Below, piece after piece: positions 54,836-64,000 of a DNA stretch of 64,000 bases (within the stretch, counting starts at the first letter, position 1; every line of letters starts with the position of its first letter). Source of the stretch: MGNI01 sp964353875 (GTDB lineage: Bacteria; Chloroflexota; Anaerolineae; Anaerolineales; E44-bin32); the NCBI GenBank assembly GCA_964353875.1, contig CAYGXU010000001.1:26701-90700 (forward strand), written 5' to 3'. The position numbers and the translations under genes were made by a program. The notes under the pieces were generated by a model. That model saw only the letters and a list, made by a program, of their open reading frames with translations, was not told the origin of the DNA and did no database searches.

Positions 54836-56350
54836 TTAATCCTCTTCGTCCCTGCTCCTGAGATGCGGGAAGAGGATCACCTCGCGGATGGTGGATTGAT
54901 TCGTGAGAAGCATGGTTAAGCGGTCAATCCCCATCCCAAATCCGCCGCAGGGAGGCATTCCATAGCGCATGGCGCGCAGGTAATCCTCATCCATCGGATG
55001 GCGTTCTTCATCATCGGCCTCATAATCACGCCCCATTTCCAGAAACCGTTGCTCCTGATCAAAAGGATCGTTCAGTTCAGTGAAGGCATTGCAGATCTCC
55101 ATCCCCCCGATGAATCCTTCGAAACGCTCGACTGTCCGAGGATCTTCAGGCATGCTCTTCGCCAGAGGGGAGATATCGCGAGGATAGTTGTAGATGATCG
55201 TCGGTTGAATGCATGCCGGCTCGAGATACTTCGTCAACAAAGCTTCGATCAGCTTCCCACGCGTCGAACGTGGCGAGGGCTCATGACCACGTTCGATCAT
55301 CACGGTGCGCAAGGAATCCGTGGTCGGGTGCTCCTGAATATCAATCCCGACTCCTTCAAGAATAGCAGATCTCAGGTCCACCCGTTTCCAAGGGGGGGTA
55401 AGATCAATACAGATCCCCTGGTAAGTTATCCTGTTCGAACCTAATGCCTTCTCTGCCGCAAAGGAAATCATCTGCTCTGTAAGCGCCATCACATCCTGGT
55501 AGTCCGCGTATGCGACATAGAATTCTAATTGCGTAAACTCAGGGTTGTGCTTGAAGGAGACACCTTCATTGCGGAAGTCTCGCCCGATCTCATAAACGCG
55601 CTCAAATCCTCCTACAAGGAGCCGTTTCAAGTAAAGCTCAAAGGAAATACGCAAATAGAGATCCTGATGCAATTGGTGATGATGAGTCACAAATGGTCTG
55701 GCGGCAGCGCCACCATAAACCGGTTGGAGAATAGGCGTCTCGACTTCGATAAAGCCGCGCTGATCGAGGAACTCCTGTAGCGCACGAACAATGCGCGAAC
55801 GTACCCAGAAGATCTCCCGTACATCAGGGTTTACCGCCAGATCGGCATATCGCTGGCGGTAACGCACTTCGGGGTTGGAAAAGGCAGCATGCACGATCCG
55901 TTCTCCGTCGACGATCTCCTCTTTTACTCCAGGTAGGGGGGAGATGGCTTTTGAGAGCATATGAAAATTATGAACATGCAAGCTCACCTCGCCCGTGCGT
56001 GTGCGGAACATCACACCATTCGCCTGCATGAAGTCGCCCAGGTCAAAGGCGTCTTTGAACAATCCCAACTTTTCCACACCCACATCGTCAGCGCGCAGGA
56101 AGAGTTGTAGTTTTCCAGTATCATCTTCGATATGACAAAAGACCACCTTGCCCATAACCCTAATGGAACGTATCCGTCCCACGACAATCGCTTCGACGAT
56201 CTCGCCCTGCTGACTACGTTCATAGGCATCGATTGCTTCTCGGTTGAAATGCGTCCGCTGAGCGCGGCGGGGATAGGGTTCCATCCCTGCTTCTTGTAAG
56301 CGGAGCATTTTCTCATAACGGACCTGCTCAAGTTCGTTCATCTCTGCCAT
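54836..56350 (-). CDS. lysS: lysine--tRNA ligase, class II
   Basis: 504 residues. Charges tRNA-Lys. OB-fold anticodon domain (VGRIRSIRVMGKVVFCHIEDDTGKLQLFLR), class II motif 1 region (FLDQRGFIEVETPIL), motif 2 (FRNEGVSFKHNPEFTQLE) and motif 3 (GFGMGIDRLTMLLT). Its substrate tRNA-Lys(UUU) is encoded nearby at 58541. It lies downstream of greA, with a terminator hairpin at 56454 between them. It converges with the transporter gene. Confidence 0.97.
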   Translation of the reverse strand: MAEMNELEQVRYEKMLRLQEAGMEPYPRRAQRTHFNREAIDAYERSQQGEIVEAIVVGRIRSIRVMGKVVFCHIEDDTGKLQLFLRADDVGVEKLGLFKDAFDLGDFMQANGVMFRTRTGEVSLHVHNFHMLSKAISPLPGVKEEIVDGERIVHAAFSNPEVRYRQRYADLAVNPDVREIFWVRSRIVRALQEFLDQRGFIEVETPILQPVYGGAAARPFVTHHHQLHQDLYLRISFELYLKRLLVGGFERVYEIGRDFRNEGVSFKHNPEFTQLEFYVAYADYQDVMALTEQMISFAAEKALGSNRITYQGICIDLTPPWKRVDLRSAILEGVGIDIQEHPTTDSLRTVMIERGHEPSPRSTRGKLIEALLTKYLEPACIQPTIIYNYPRDISPLAKSMPEDPRTVERFEGFIGGMEICNAFTELNDPFDQEQRFLEMGRDYEADDEERHPMDEDYLRAMRYGMPPCGGFGMGIDRLTMLLTNQSTIREVILFPHLRSRDEED

Positions 56351-56448
56351 GGCGAATTTATCCTTAATAGGAGTTATTTTAACATCCTATCCTTTTTATT
56401 GGGCATCTTCCTGCGTGAAATCCTCATCGGAGTACTGCCACATATCGC

Positions 56449-56483
56449 GAAAACGCCCCACGCGATAGTCCTCGCGCGGGGCG
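56449..56483 (-). terminator. intrinsic terminator after greA
   Basis: On the minus strand CGCCCCGCGCG pairs with CGCGTGGGGCG (11-bp stem, one G-T pair, 8-base loop), followed by TTTT. This should stop most greA transcripts before lysS, 100 bp on. Confidence 0.75.
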
Positions 56484-56501
56484 CACGATGCATCGCCGAG
56501 A

Positions 56502-56972
56502 TCACTCGATCTTCATAATTTTAAAAGTTAACGTGCCTGCTGGCGCCTGCACCTGTACCTCGTCACCAACTTTGTGATTGAGCAATGCTATTCCCATGGG
56601 GGATACATTTGAAATGCGTCCTTCTTTGGGATTCGCTTCTGCTGCACCCACGATCGTGAAGGTTTCCGACTTCTTTCCCCCTCTCTCGCGGATCACAACC
56701 GTGCTTCCAATGGAGACAACATCTTTGACATCCCCCCTTTTAATGATTTGCGCTTGCGCCAAGATTCGTTCTAATTCAAGGATGCGCCCCTCAACAAAAG
56801 CCTGCTCGTTCTTGGCGGCTTCGTATTCGGCGCTTTCAATCAGCTCGCCATCCTCCATGGCTTCATGTAACCGTTTTGCTACTTCCTGACGACGGACAGT
56901 TCTCAGGAATTCTAATTCATCCTCGATTTTCTTCAGACCTTCAGCCGTTACATAGACTGCTTGCTGTGCCAT
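56502..56972 (-). CDS. greA: transcription elongation factor GreA
   Basis: 156 residues. Binds the RNA polymerase secondary channel and rescues backtracked complexes. N-terminal coiled coil (VTAEGLKKIEDELEFLRTVRRQEVAKRLHEAMEDGELIESAEYEAAK with the acidic tip), C-terminal FKBP-like domain (GRISNVSPMGIALLNHKVGDEVQVQAP). Start ATG 56972 fits the family; a GTG at 56978 would add two residues. Expressed from the promoter at 57071-57099. Confidence 0.96.
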   Translation of the reverse strand: MAQQAVYVTAEGLKKIEDELEFLRTVRRQEVAKRLHEAMEDGELIESAEYEAAKNEQAFVEGRILELERILAQAQIIKRGDVKDVVSIGSTVVIRERGGKKSETFTIVGAAEANPKEGRISNVSPMGIALLNHKVGDEVQVQAPAGTLTFKIMKIE

Positions 56973-57070
56973 GTCCACCCCTACCCCAGAGATGTGAAAT
57001 CTAGCCGGAGCTAGAGAATAAAAGAACTGAGAGAATGCTCTCAGCCCGATGATTTTGTTATTCCTTTCGC

Positions 57071-57099
57071 ATCATAGCACATCTTTTTGATCATGTCCA
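57071..57099 (-). promoter_or_regulatory. sigma70-type promoter of greA
   Basis: Minus strand TGGACA (57094-57099) and TATGAT (57071-57076), 17 bases between. The leader of about 90 bases contains the hairpin CTGAGAG/CTCTCAG at 57027-57044. Confidence 0.7.
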
Positions 57100-57118
57100 G
57101 ATAATTCATCGTAAACAT

Positions 57119-57218
57119 NNNNNNNNNNNNNNNNNNNNNNNNNNNNNNNNNNNNNNNNNNNNNNNNNNNNNNNNNNNNNNNNNNNNNNNNNNNNNNNNNN
57201 NNNNNNNNNNNNNNNNNN
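57119..57218. other. assembly gap (100 N)
   Basis: Exactly 100 N between the greA promoter and the PIG-L gene; no gene is visibly cut on either side. Confidence 0.99.
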
Positions 57219-57343
57219 AGCAGGGTCTTCCAACAATCGACTTCATAAGCGCCGGCATCAATGCAAAACTATGATGGATTGCTCCTGACGGGATCAGCCT
57301 CTGATTTGCTTCAGATGGAATGGCTGGACCATTCCGGATAGTA

Positions 57344-58093
57344 TTACCTCTTCGTTCGTTCTATCGGAAATAAAAAGGGGATGCCGCCCCAACGGTCATG
57401 GGCAGAGATTAACTCTTCGATAATCTGATCTTCTTCCGTCCAAAAAGTTGATAGCTGAGATTGATAATCCTTTATGGCTTCCACCCAACTCGCCATCTCC
57501 ATTGAGCTCAAGCGGATGAGTTCCTCCCTCCCCTCAGGCAATGGAAGGCTCTCAGGAATTTGCTTTCCACGGATCGCATAGGGGAGCTCACGATAGTAAA
57601 CCTTCTCCCGCTCCAAATTGGCGACCGCCAGACGTGTCAGACAATGATCGACATGACCCCCATATCCCATGGGGATATAAAGTCGCGCTTGTTTCGGACA
57701 TGCTTGTTCCAATTGATATTCCAGATCACCGATAAGTTCTTCATCCAATGGATGCAGGGGACTAAAGATGGCTTCGTCCGAATCATACAAGGGTTTGTTA
57801 TCTGCATCTATACGGTAGATAGCGTCAGGAATCGGGAGATGCAAGTAACTTGCTCGAAGATGTCCGCATGCCTTCCGATCCTCCTCTCTTCGCACGGCGA
57901 TGGGTGCAGCCCCGCCTCCCCATTTATTATGCATCCATTCAAGATAGGCGGAATGACGCTCCTGCGGAGGATCCCCGGCGCAGATTGTAGCTACAAGGAC
58001 CAATTCTCCCGATCTCGCTTGCCGATGGATCAACCCACCGCAGGAGAGGACGGCGTCATCCAAATGGGGGGAAAGGTAAAACCGAGTCACCAT
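57344..58093 (-). CDS. PIG-L family deacetylase
   Basis: 249 residues. Zinc-dependent N-acetylglucosaminyl (or related) deacetylase fold. Metal/catalytic motif SPHLDDAVLSCGG at the N-terminus and third ligand in GGHVDHCLTRLAV. The usual Glu of HPDDE is Ala here, as in the PHLDD subgroup. Substrate unknown; MshB/BshB-like thiol or glycan-lipid deacetylation are both possible. Confidence 0.9.
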   Translation of the reverse strand: MVTRFYLSPHLDDAVLSCGGLIHRQARSGELVLVATICAGDPPQERHSAYLEWMHNKWGGGAAPIAVRREEDRKACGHLRASYLHLPIPDAIYRIDADNKPLYDSDEAIFSPLHPLDEELIGDLEYQLEQACPKQARLYIPMGYGGHVDHCLTRLAVANLEREKVYYRELPYAIRGKQIPESLPLPEGREELIRLSSMEMASWVEAIKDYQSQLSTFWTEEDQIIEELISAHDRWGGIPFLFPIERTKR

Positions 58094-58500
58094 GAGTTAG
58101 TCTCTCTCGTTCATCAGGATCGATGCCCTTAGATGGAACCACAGCAAGCATGATCTACTAAGATGTTTCCATCTACAAAACACATAGCAATTCACGCTGT
58201 ACCCTTCCATCATTCGCCAACCAGATCTCACTGCAAATCGATGCATAAAATAATGGTCATAGTCTGGCGGCATATCGTCCCTCATCTATCCTAATCCGCT
58301 CTTATTGCACATTCAAGAATTAAGACCAGGTAATCAATGGGTGTCCATCCAGAATCAGGAAGATGCAATCCTGCACTCTATGAAACCCTGACATAAAACC
58401 AACCCATTCTCATTGGTTGCATAGACTTCGGGACAAATCGATGTTGTAGGAAGAGGATGATAACGCATAATCACGTAGTACACCGGGCCGGGATTCGCCG

Positions 58501-58530
58501 TTGACCGCTTAACAAACCCGATGATACAAT
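58501..58530 (+). promoter_or_regulatory. promoter of tRNA-Lys
   Basis: TTGACC (58501-58506) and TACAAT (58525-58530), 18 bases apart, ten bases before the tRNA 5' end. Confidence 0.65.
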
Positions 58531-58540
58531 CATAACCGTT

Positions 58541-58613
58541 GCGCCGTTAGCTCAACTGGCAGAGCAGGGGCCTTTTAAGCCCAAGGTTACAGGTTCGAGT
58601 CCTGTACGGCGTA
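58541..58613 (+). tRNA. tRNA-Lys (anticodon UUU)
   Basis: 73 nt cloverleaf: acceptor GCGCCGT pairs with ACGGCGT (one G-T pair), D arm GCTC/GAGC, anticodon loop CTTTTAA with TTT anticodon, T arm ACAGG-TTCGAGT-CCTGT, discriminator A. The first anticodon-stem pair is a G-A mismatch. CCA is not encoded. The flanks (58094-58540 and 58614-58819) contain no other gene that I can support. Confidence 0.95.
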
Positions 58614-58819
58614 TTTTAACCTTCATCCGATCCTCTCTCTCAGTCTCCATCATCAATTCCATAAGTCCTGGCCATTTCTCCAATCCTTGCCACCCTGATC
58701 GGTCTTGGCGCTGTCGTTCCGCTTTAATCCGCAGTTCAAAGGCTGCATGTCTTCAGGAGATGCAGCTTAGAAATCCATAGGTGATCTGTTAACTCCCTCT
58801 TTCTTGAGAAAGCAAAATA

Positions 58820-59509
58820 CTAGATACCCATTTGAGATGACAGCCACCCGCTCAAAAAACGCATCAACAATAAACCGATGATCACAATAATAAAGAACCA
58901 CAAGATGAGCAAGATAACAAAGGTACCGATGGATTTCCCCCAACTGAAGCGATGGACAGTTTTTAATGCCACGATACTCAGGAACATAGCATAAAAAGCA
59001 GTAAAAATAGCAAAGCATTGGATGATCGGGATTGCCATAAGGATGTCGTAAATCAGAGCAAATGGAGCTGTGAAAGCGGCAAAGGCATAGACCAACTCGG
59101 AATAGGTGCCATTTCCTCCTAATGCCCCGGCGACAAAATGGACAATGCTGGTATGCACTAAAAAGATCACCAGGCCAACAACGGTCCAAACCGGAATGCA
59201 CAACAATGAGGCAAGCATCGAGCCGCCCAATAAATATGGATAATCTGGCATGAATTCTTTCAATTCAGAAAATCGTGATAGCACACTCAATCCCCCCAAA
59301 GCAAGATTGGCCAATGACAAAATCGAATATCCAATGAGGTTCGTCACAAAGACCCAGAGTACAGCCTTACCAAATCCAGCTTTAGGGTCGCGAATCAGAC
59401 GGGCATAAGTATTTTCATAAGGCTGGGTGAGAGCCATGATCCAGGTCTGCAAAATCGTGAAAGATTCGACCTGACTATTGTAAATCACGGGTGTGGCCTG
59501 ATCATCCAT
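58820..59509 (-). CDS. Yip1 domain membrane protein
   Basis: 229 residues. Yip1-type layout: a cytoplasmic N-terminus with ALTQPYENTYARLIRDPKAGFGKAVLWVFV, then five to six membrane helices including GLVIFLVHTSIVHFVAGALGG and AFAAFTAPFALI, typical of the family. Function in bacteria unknown. ATG 59509 has ggagg five bases upstream; an ATG at 59524 lies before that site and is less likely. Confidence 0.85.
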   Translation of the reverse strand: MDDQATPVIYNSQVESFTILQTWIMALTQPYENTYARLIRDPKAGFGKAVLWVFVTNLIGYSILSLANLALGGLSVLSRFSELKEFMPDYPYLLGGSMLASLLCIPVWTVVGLVIFLVHTSIVHFVAGALGGNGTYSELVYAFAAFTAPFALIYDILMAIPIIQCFAIFTAFYAMFLSIVALKTVHRFSWGKSIGTFVILLILWFFIIVIIGLLLMRFLSGWLSSQMGI

Positions 59510-60063
59510 TTTAGCCTCCGCCATATGATGTGCAAATAATTAAAGTCCTCAGCTTTTCCCGATTATCAATAACGTTGAAACCAGAAATATATAGTCCGGA
59601 TTATAGAATAGGATCCATTCTGTGCAAGTTCTGACCTTGATCCCAAGCGAATACTCCAAAGTAATATTCAACCATTTCGAATCGTCTTCTAAAGGTCGAT
59701 TTCCTTACCCATTAATCCCATTCTTTGACGACGCACTTCTTTTTCTCAATCAACCTGTGGGCTGGATAAGGAGATCTATTCGACCCTGGGTGTTGAACAG
59801 ACATGAACCAAGATGAGCACGGTGAGTTGGGATGGACAGTTCAGCCTCGTGAGTGAACAGCTCAGTTGTGCAGTCGCTCATTTCGGAGAGGAAACTGCTC
59901 TTGTTCACACCAACGGTGGCGGACGAACCTGGGAAATCATAGAAACTAAAGTGATCAGCCTTTAATAACTTCTACTTTATGGCTGAAACATTTTCATGGG
60001 GGATACGTTATAGATAGCGTAATTGAGACACCTCTCCAAAATACCCTATCTTCCTTCCTAAAG
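59510..60063. other. intergenic region with a short sialidase-like remnant
   Basis: No full gene. A 50-codon frame at 59813-59965 (ATG AGC ACG...) ends in ALVHTNGGGRTWEIIETK, which resembles an Asp-box (SxDGGxTW) of sialidase/YCF48-like propellers; it is probably a leftover of a longer gene. The hairpin at 60064 lies about 100 bp further on. Confidence 0.35.
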
Positions 60064-60087
60064 AAAACCGCCCTTCGGCGGTTTTCT
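60064..60087. terminator. bidirectional intrinsic terminator
   Basis: GAAAACCGCC (60064-60073) and GGCGGTTTTC (60078-60087), perfect 10-bp stem with the tetraloop CTTC, A-run on one side and T-run on the other. It can stop transcripts from both strands. Confidence 0.85.
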
Positions 60088-60280
60088 GCTTTTCAAGTCA
60101 ACTTTAGCTTGACCTCATTCATCTCAAATGAAATCGCCTATTATTTTCATCCATAAAAATGTAAGCATCTCCCCTATAGGTTGGATTGACGTCATCTTTT
60201 TGCTCAGCAGTCCCTCACAACTTCTACTCATCCCATGAAACGCTTTTCTGGATTGACCCGCTGAGTGAAACTGACGCCAG

Positions 60281-61036
60281 TTATTTCTTTGATGACGATG
60301 ATGGTTCCGGTGGCTTCGGCTTGGCCTCAATACGCTCCTTTGTTGGTCGATCACTGCCCGCATTCCCGAGACGTGATCCAAGAAAGGCAGAGGCTTCTTC
60401 CGCCTGGCGCTGTAATCGGATCTCGCGATCAACCAGCATGATCGCCAGCACGAAACCAGTTACCATCCCATAAACAACGAAGGCCACACCGACATTGACA
60501 TACAAACGCACGAACCAAGCGCCGACGGCGGCGATCAAGCTGACCAACAACCACCAGCCATGACCGCGAACATTACGACTAAGCAAGATCCATTGAAAGA
60601 ACCCGATGAAAATCCCTGCCAGGATCGCATCCAGCAAGCCTAGAACAAAAACCGAATCAAGCTGGACTTCGAGTGTGATGTTGGTCAAATTCAAAAGACT
60701 GATGATCAACCAGAAAGCCATGACGCCAAAGGCTGTTCCAACGGCGGTGGTGGGCACCCACCATAGTGCTCGGCGAAGGATCTTGCGTAAGGCGATCCAT
60801 TGAAATAGCCCTATGATGACCCCATCGATCACTCCCAAGATCCCTGCGGTGACGATCTCGTAAATTCTCAGCTGAGATTCTTCCGTTCCGATCCAGAATC
60901 CAAGACCTTTGATGATCTCGCCCCCAATCGGGCTCCAACGAAATAGGTACCGGTCCACGACAAAGCCAGCAAGGGTGACAAGAATCCATAAAACAAAGAA
61001 AACAGCCCAACGGAACATTTTTTGTATTGTTTTCAT
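60281..61036 (-). CDS. membrane protein of unknown function
   Basis: 251 residues. Six to seven hydrophobic segments with two internally similar halves: IDGVIIGLFQWIALRKILRRALWWV and LAGIFIGFFQWILLSRNVRGHGWWLL, i.e. a duplicated GLFQWxxLR...WW unit. The C-terminal 55 residues are soluble and charged, ending SSSSKK. ggag lies seven bases before the ATG. No family with a known function recognised. Confidence 0.8.
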   Translation of the reverse strand: MKTIQKMFRWAVFFVLWILVTLAGFVVDRYLFRWSPIGGEIIKGLGFWIGTEESQLRIYEIVTAGILGVIDGVIIGLFQWIALRKILRRALWWVPTTAVGTAFGVMAFWLIISLLNLTNITLEVQLDSVFVLGLLDAILAGIFIGFFQWILLSRNVRGHGWWLLVSLIAAVGAWFVRLYVNVGVAFVVYGMVTGFVLAIMLVDREIRLQRQAEEASAFLGSRLGNAGSDRPTKERIEAKPKPPEPSSSSKK

Positions 61037-61647
61037 TTTTACACTCCGGCGGTATTCTCAGGATGCAACGGAAGTCCAAATATGTCAAGCATTCTCTCGA
61101 TTTTTCACCCTCTATTTGCATAAGCCTGTATCCCCACCCGAAGCTCAGCCGAACTTCTGACTGTGCATCCGGACCCTAAATGCCTCTGATTATCTCATTG
61201 TTTAACCCCTGAGTGCTCCCGATCAATAGGCACTTCTCCTATGTGAATCGGATAGAGCACCTCTAAAAGCCAGACAGACAGCGTCACCAACCTGATTTGC
61301 TTTTCTTTGTATCCTCTCTACGATTCCAACTTTTTTTTGGAGACTGACGAACTCCCCTGGAGGAAGGAGTGGAAATTGCCGAAGCCTAAAAGCAATCTAT
61401 ATTTTCCATCCCTATCAAAAGTCAGTATTGCATGATCACCACCAAAGGCACATCGACTGACTGGAACTTGAATCCAAAAAGCACTTGGCCTCCCTGTGAT
61501 GAAAGAATTCGTAACCTCCCATTGCGCAATTGCTTTATCAGTTGGTATGATCAGCAAGAATTGATCCACTTGAGACCGCTTTTAATATCAAGGGTGCTTT
61601 TTCCGGAAGTTTTTCGAAGTGAATTAAAACCTTTTTAGGAGATGAAC
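61037..61647. other. intergenic region
   Basis: About 610 bp. An 83-codon minus-strand frame (61318-61569) has a short PD40-like stretch (AILTFDRDGKYRLLL) and could be a gene remnant, but starts with GTG and lacks support. No RNA or promoter recognised. Confidence 0.35.
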
Positions 61648-63669
61648 ATGCGCAATTCTTGGAGATACATGGTTATATTGATCCCGATTTTATTGTCTAT
61701 CTTAGCCTGTGGCCTGTTGGATGATCTTTTTTCTAAAGAACCTACAGCGCCCTCTACCAGCCCTACAGCGTTGTCCATTTCGATCCAACCAGGGGAAACC
61801 CATCCGGACGAACCCGTATTGATTACGGGAACAATCCCGTTTACATCGCCTTTCTTCATCAACACCATCTCGGAGCCTTTTGTTATGTTGGAAGATGAAG
61901 CAGGCTTTATCGCTCGCGATCGAGAATTTGAATTCCCGCTTGCCGGACAGGTGATTGGCCCGGTGGATTTGATGGATGACACGACCCTGAGCTATACCCT
62001 CTCCCTCCCGGCTGTTCCGGCCGCTACTTTGATCGATGTGGACAACGATGGCATGCAAGATCCTGGGGTGATGGTCTTCGCGGTTGCCTATTGGTCCAAC
62101 ACCTGGGGGGATCCCTTCCTCGAAGCGCGGGATGGCAGCGGGTGGTCTAACGCTTACACTTCAGCCATCACAGATCCGAACCGCGAGGATGAGATTAAGG
62201 GCGGCAAATTGATTATCTGGTCGCCAGATGAGCAACAAGAGTTTCCCTCGGGATTCGGTCCGGATGGGATGCTCTTCACGAGTGACGATCCTGTTACATC
62301 GGTCCCCGCCGGATACAGCATTGTCGACCTCGACCAGGATCCATTCCTCATTTACAAGGAAGCTCAACCAAACATTACCCTGGTCGAAGGTGAAGTAGCG
62401 GTTAATGACTTCTCCGATCTCGATTACAGTGAAGCCTTTGATGCTTTATTTGAGAAAGCCTCGCGCGAGTATCCCTTCACCCAAGAAAAAGGGATTGATT
62501 GGGATCAGCTTTACACACAGTTCGCTCCAGAAGTAGCCGCTGCTCGAAACGACAAAGACTTCTATCGAGCAATATGGGGATTCTGTCATCAGGTTCCCGA
62601 TGGACACGTGGGCCTCTCCATTGATCCTGATGTCTTTTTCGAGGAACGAGGTGGAGGCCTGGGATTGGTGCTCAGCGAGTTGAGCGATGGGAGTGTTTTG
62701 GCGACCCAGGTATTGGCAGGCTACCCTGCTGCAGAAAAAGGTATCCAGGTGGGCGCCGAACTGATCACCTGGAACGATCAGCCAATCACTCAAGCGATCA
62801 ATGAAGTACAGCCCTACTTCGGTCCTTATTCGACCGAGCATCATAAGCGTCTGGAACAGGTCATCTTCCTCACCCGCATGCCGCCCGATGAGCAGGTCAC
62901 ATTCTCCTATCGCAACCCAGGGGAAAGTTCTATCAGGGAAGCGACGATGGAGTCCGTCGTCGAGTACGACTCACTTTTCGCCGCCCTGCCATTCTTCAAT
63001 GCAGACGCCCTGGAGTTGCCCATTGTTGGAGAAATACTGGAAGATTCTGGTCTTGGGTATATCCGCATCACAACCTTCTCCGATGATTACAATCTCCTTG
63101 CTCGCCTTTGGGAACGATACGTTGAGAATCTAATCGATAACGAAATCCCGGGAGTGATCATCGACCTTCGCTCCAATGGTGGAGGGAGTGGCGGCCTGGC
63201 GATGGATTTCGCCGGGTATCTGTTCGACGAGGAGATCTTACTCTCGGAAAACCTGTATTTCAATGATCTCACCGGTGAATTTGAGAAGCGCGACATCCCC
63301 TCGCGCATCAAACCTGGTCCGCTCTATTACGAGGGAGCGGTCGCTGTCTTAGTAGGACCAAACTGTGCCAGCGCCTGCGAAGGATTTGCCCATGCCCTGT
63401 CCCAGGGGGGGCGGTCGATCATCGTCGGTCACTTCCCAACGGCTGGGATGTACGGTGAAGTCGGCCGTGGGCAGTATGAATTGCCTGGCGATATCTCGCT
63501 TCAGTTCCCTACTGGCCGACCAGAGACCCCCGATGGCAAATTGCTCATCGAAGGAGAGGGTGTAATTCCGGATATCGTCGTGCCTGTGACGAAGGAGAGC
63601 GCTTTAGGGGAAAGGGATACTGTGCTCGAAAAAGCCATCGAAGCCCTGGTCGATCGTATCGGTTCGTGA
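61648..63669 (+). CDS. S41 family (C-terminal processing type) protease lipoprotein
   Basis: 673 residues. Signal peptide with lipobox SILAC, Ser/Thr/Pro linker, a beta-rich N-terminal region (~40-250) with Ca-binding-like DVDNDGMQDPG, a helical S41 N-domain (~260-320), a degenerate PDZ (GGGLGLVLSEL...VGAELITWNDQPI, ~330-395) and the tail-specific protease domain: GYIRITTF, VIIDLRSNGGGSGG and GPNCASACEGFA, whose Ser is the expected nucleophile. The second ATG (61648) is chosen because taggag lies six bases before it. Extracellular, membrane-anchored. Confidence 0.92.
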   Translation: MRNSWRYMVILIPILLSILACGLLDDLFSKEPTAPSTSPTALSISIQPGETHPDEPVLITGTIPFTSPFFINTISEPFVMLEDEAGFIARDREFEFPLAGQVIGPVDLMDDTTLSYTLSLPAVPAATLIDVDNDGMQDPGVMVFAVAYWSNTWGDPFLEARDGSGWSNAYTSAITDPNREDEIKGGKLIIWSPDEQQEFPSGFGPDGMLFTSDDPVTSVPAGYSIVDLDQDPFLIYKEAQPNITLVEGEVAVNDFSDLDYSEAFDALFEKASREYPFTQEKGIDWDQLYTQFAPEVAAARNDKDFYRAIWGFCHQVPDGHVGLSIDPDVFFEERGGGLGLVLSELSDGSVLATQVLAGYPAAEKGIQVGAELITWNDQPITQAINEVQPYFGPYSTEHHKRLEQVIFLTRMPPDEQVTFSYRNPGESSIREATMESVVEYDSLFAALPFFNADALELPIVGEILEDSGLGYIRITTFSDDYNLLARLWERYVENLIDNEIPGVIIDLRSNGGGSGGLAMDFAGYLFDEEILLSENLYFNDLTGEFEKRDIPSRIKPGPLYYEGAVAVLVGPNCASACEGFAHALSQGGRSIIVGHFPTAGMYGEVGRGQYELPGDISLQFPTGRPETPDGKLLIEGEGVIPDIVVPVTKESALGERDTVLEKAIEALVDRIGS

Positions 63670-63765
63670 AATTGGATCCGCAATTTCCATTATTGATATG
63701 GCTCCAGCTGCATTGCCGGTCTGATAAAAGGCAAGCATAGTCAGGTGCATAATTTCTGCAATGCC

Positions 63766-63802
63766 AAAGAAGAGCTCTGGTTTGGAAGCCGAGCTCTTCT
63801 TT
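63766..63802 (+). terminator. terminator downstream of S41 protease
   Basis: AAAGAAGAGCTC (63766-63777) and GAGCTCTTCTTT (63791-63802): perfect 12-bp stem, 13-base loop. The 3' arm ends in TTCTTT. The remaining ~200 bp of the window show no gene. Confidence 0.75.
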
Positions 63803-64000
63803 CGGTCCTTATAAAATATGCATATTAACAGCCGTTGGACAACGGCAACATCCGATTAGCTCTGCCGCCATCTTCATCTCTTCCCCTTCCTGGTCAGCTA
63901 TAGAATTCAACCAGATTCACATTCATAAACCTGGCCATCTATCCGCAATATTTTGTAACTGCCTAACGAAGCTTCGCCTCAAACCGACAAGTAGGGCAAA

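Noticed and set aside
61318..61569. 83-codon minus-strand frame with a PD40-like stretch
   Set aside because: GTG start without a ribosome site and only one weak motif; at best a gene remnant.

Overview
The window looks like a draft (metagenome-type) scaffold of a Chloroflexota bacterium, most likely of the Anaerolineae. Three gaps of exactly 100 N (38102-38201, 47683-47782, 57119-57218) mark it as scaffolded contigs. The assignment rests on gene character and is inference: an actinobacterial/archaeal-type inositol-phosphate synthase, many lipoproteins with low-complexity Ser/Thr/Pro linkers and PD40 propellers, PHLDD-type PIG-L deacetylase, MscL with a zinc ribbon, DUF4013, DUF6585-like and DUF362 proteins, and a monoderm-type gene set without outer-membrane assembly genes.

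Layout. 1-8250 (mostly minus strand): ino1 (cut by the window edge), an inverted-repeat-bearing dispersed element, gyrB with a membrane protein upstream, murA (plus strand, Asp in place of the usual catalytic Cys), and a ParA-like ATPase overlapping a coiled-coil membrane protein. 8489-14729 (plus strand): the classic origin-proximal set rpmH-rnpA-yidD-yidC-jag, with a PQQ-type propeller lipoprotein gene inserted before yidC, then a PfkB kinase overlapping parA-parB. No dnaA, dnaN, parS or DnaA-box cluster was seen. 14840-19042: panE, fabG, an Asp23/Gls24 protein, nusB, tatA/B, tatC. 19339-28114: membrane proteins, a large multidomain glycosidase-like lipoprotein, acyl-CoA dehydrogenase, GH13 alpha-glucosidase-like enzyme, mscL.

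28180-32635 (minus strand): a two-component system enclosed between two PD40 propeller lipoproteins. The upstream one is preceded by four heptamers at 11-12-nt spacing that look like an OmpR/PhoB-family operator. 33338-43958: DUF4013, Gfo/Idh/MocA oxidoreductase, ICMT-like methyltransferase, phosphodiester glycosidase (3' end lost in a gap), DUF362 protein with a Cys-rich tail, winged-helix/ferredoxin protein, glutamate formimidoyltransferase, CapA-like lipoprotein. 44126-49875: second copy of the dispersed repeat, two identical 12-bp operator palindromes, then a TetR-controlled drug/metabolite export operon (TetR, ABC-2 permease, HlyD, two ATPases).

50139-64000: small membrane proteins, a tail-anchored DUF362 protein coupled to a flippase-like protein and a PHP phosphoesterase, a YhhQ-type transporter, greA and lysS, PIG-L deacetylase, tRNA-Lys(UUU), Yip1 and other membrane proteins, and a lipoprotein S41 protease. 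Most genes are housekeeping or envelope genes; the most unusual items are the ParA/coiled-coil membrane pair, the PD40-flanked two-component locus with its tandem operator, the TetR twin operators, and the Cys-rich DUF362/ferredoxin neighbours.
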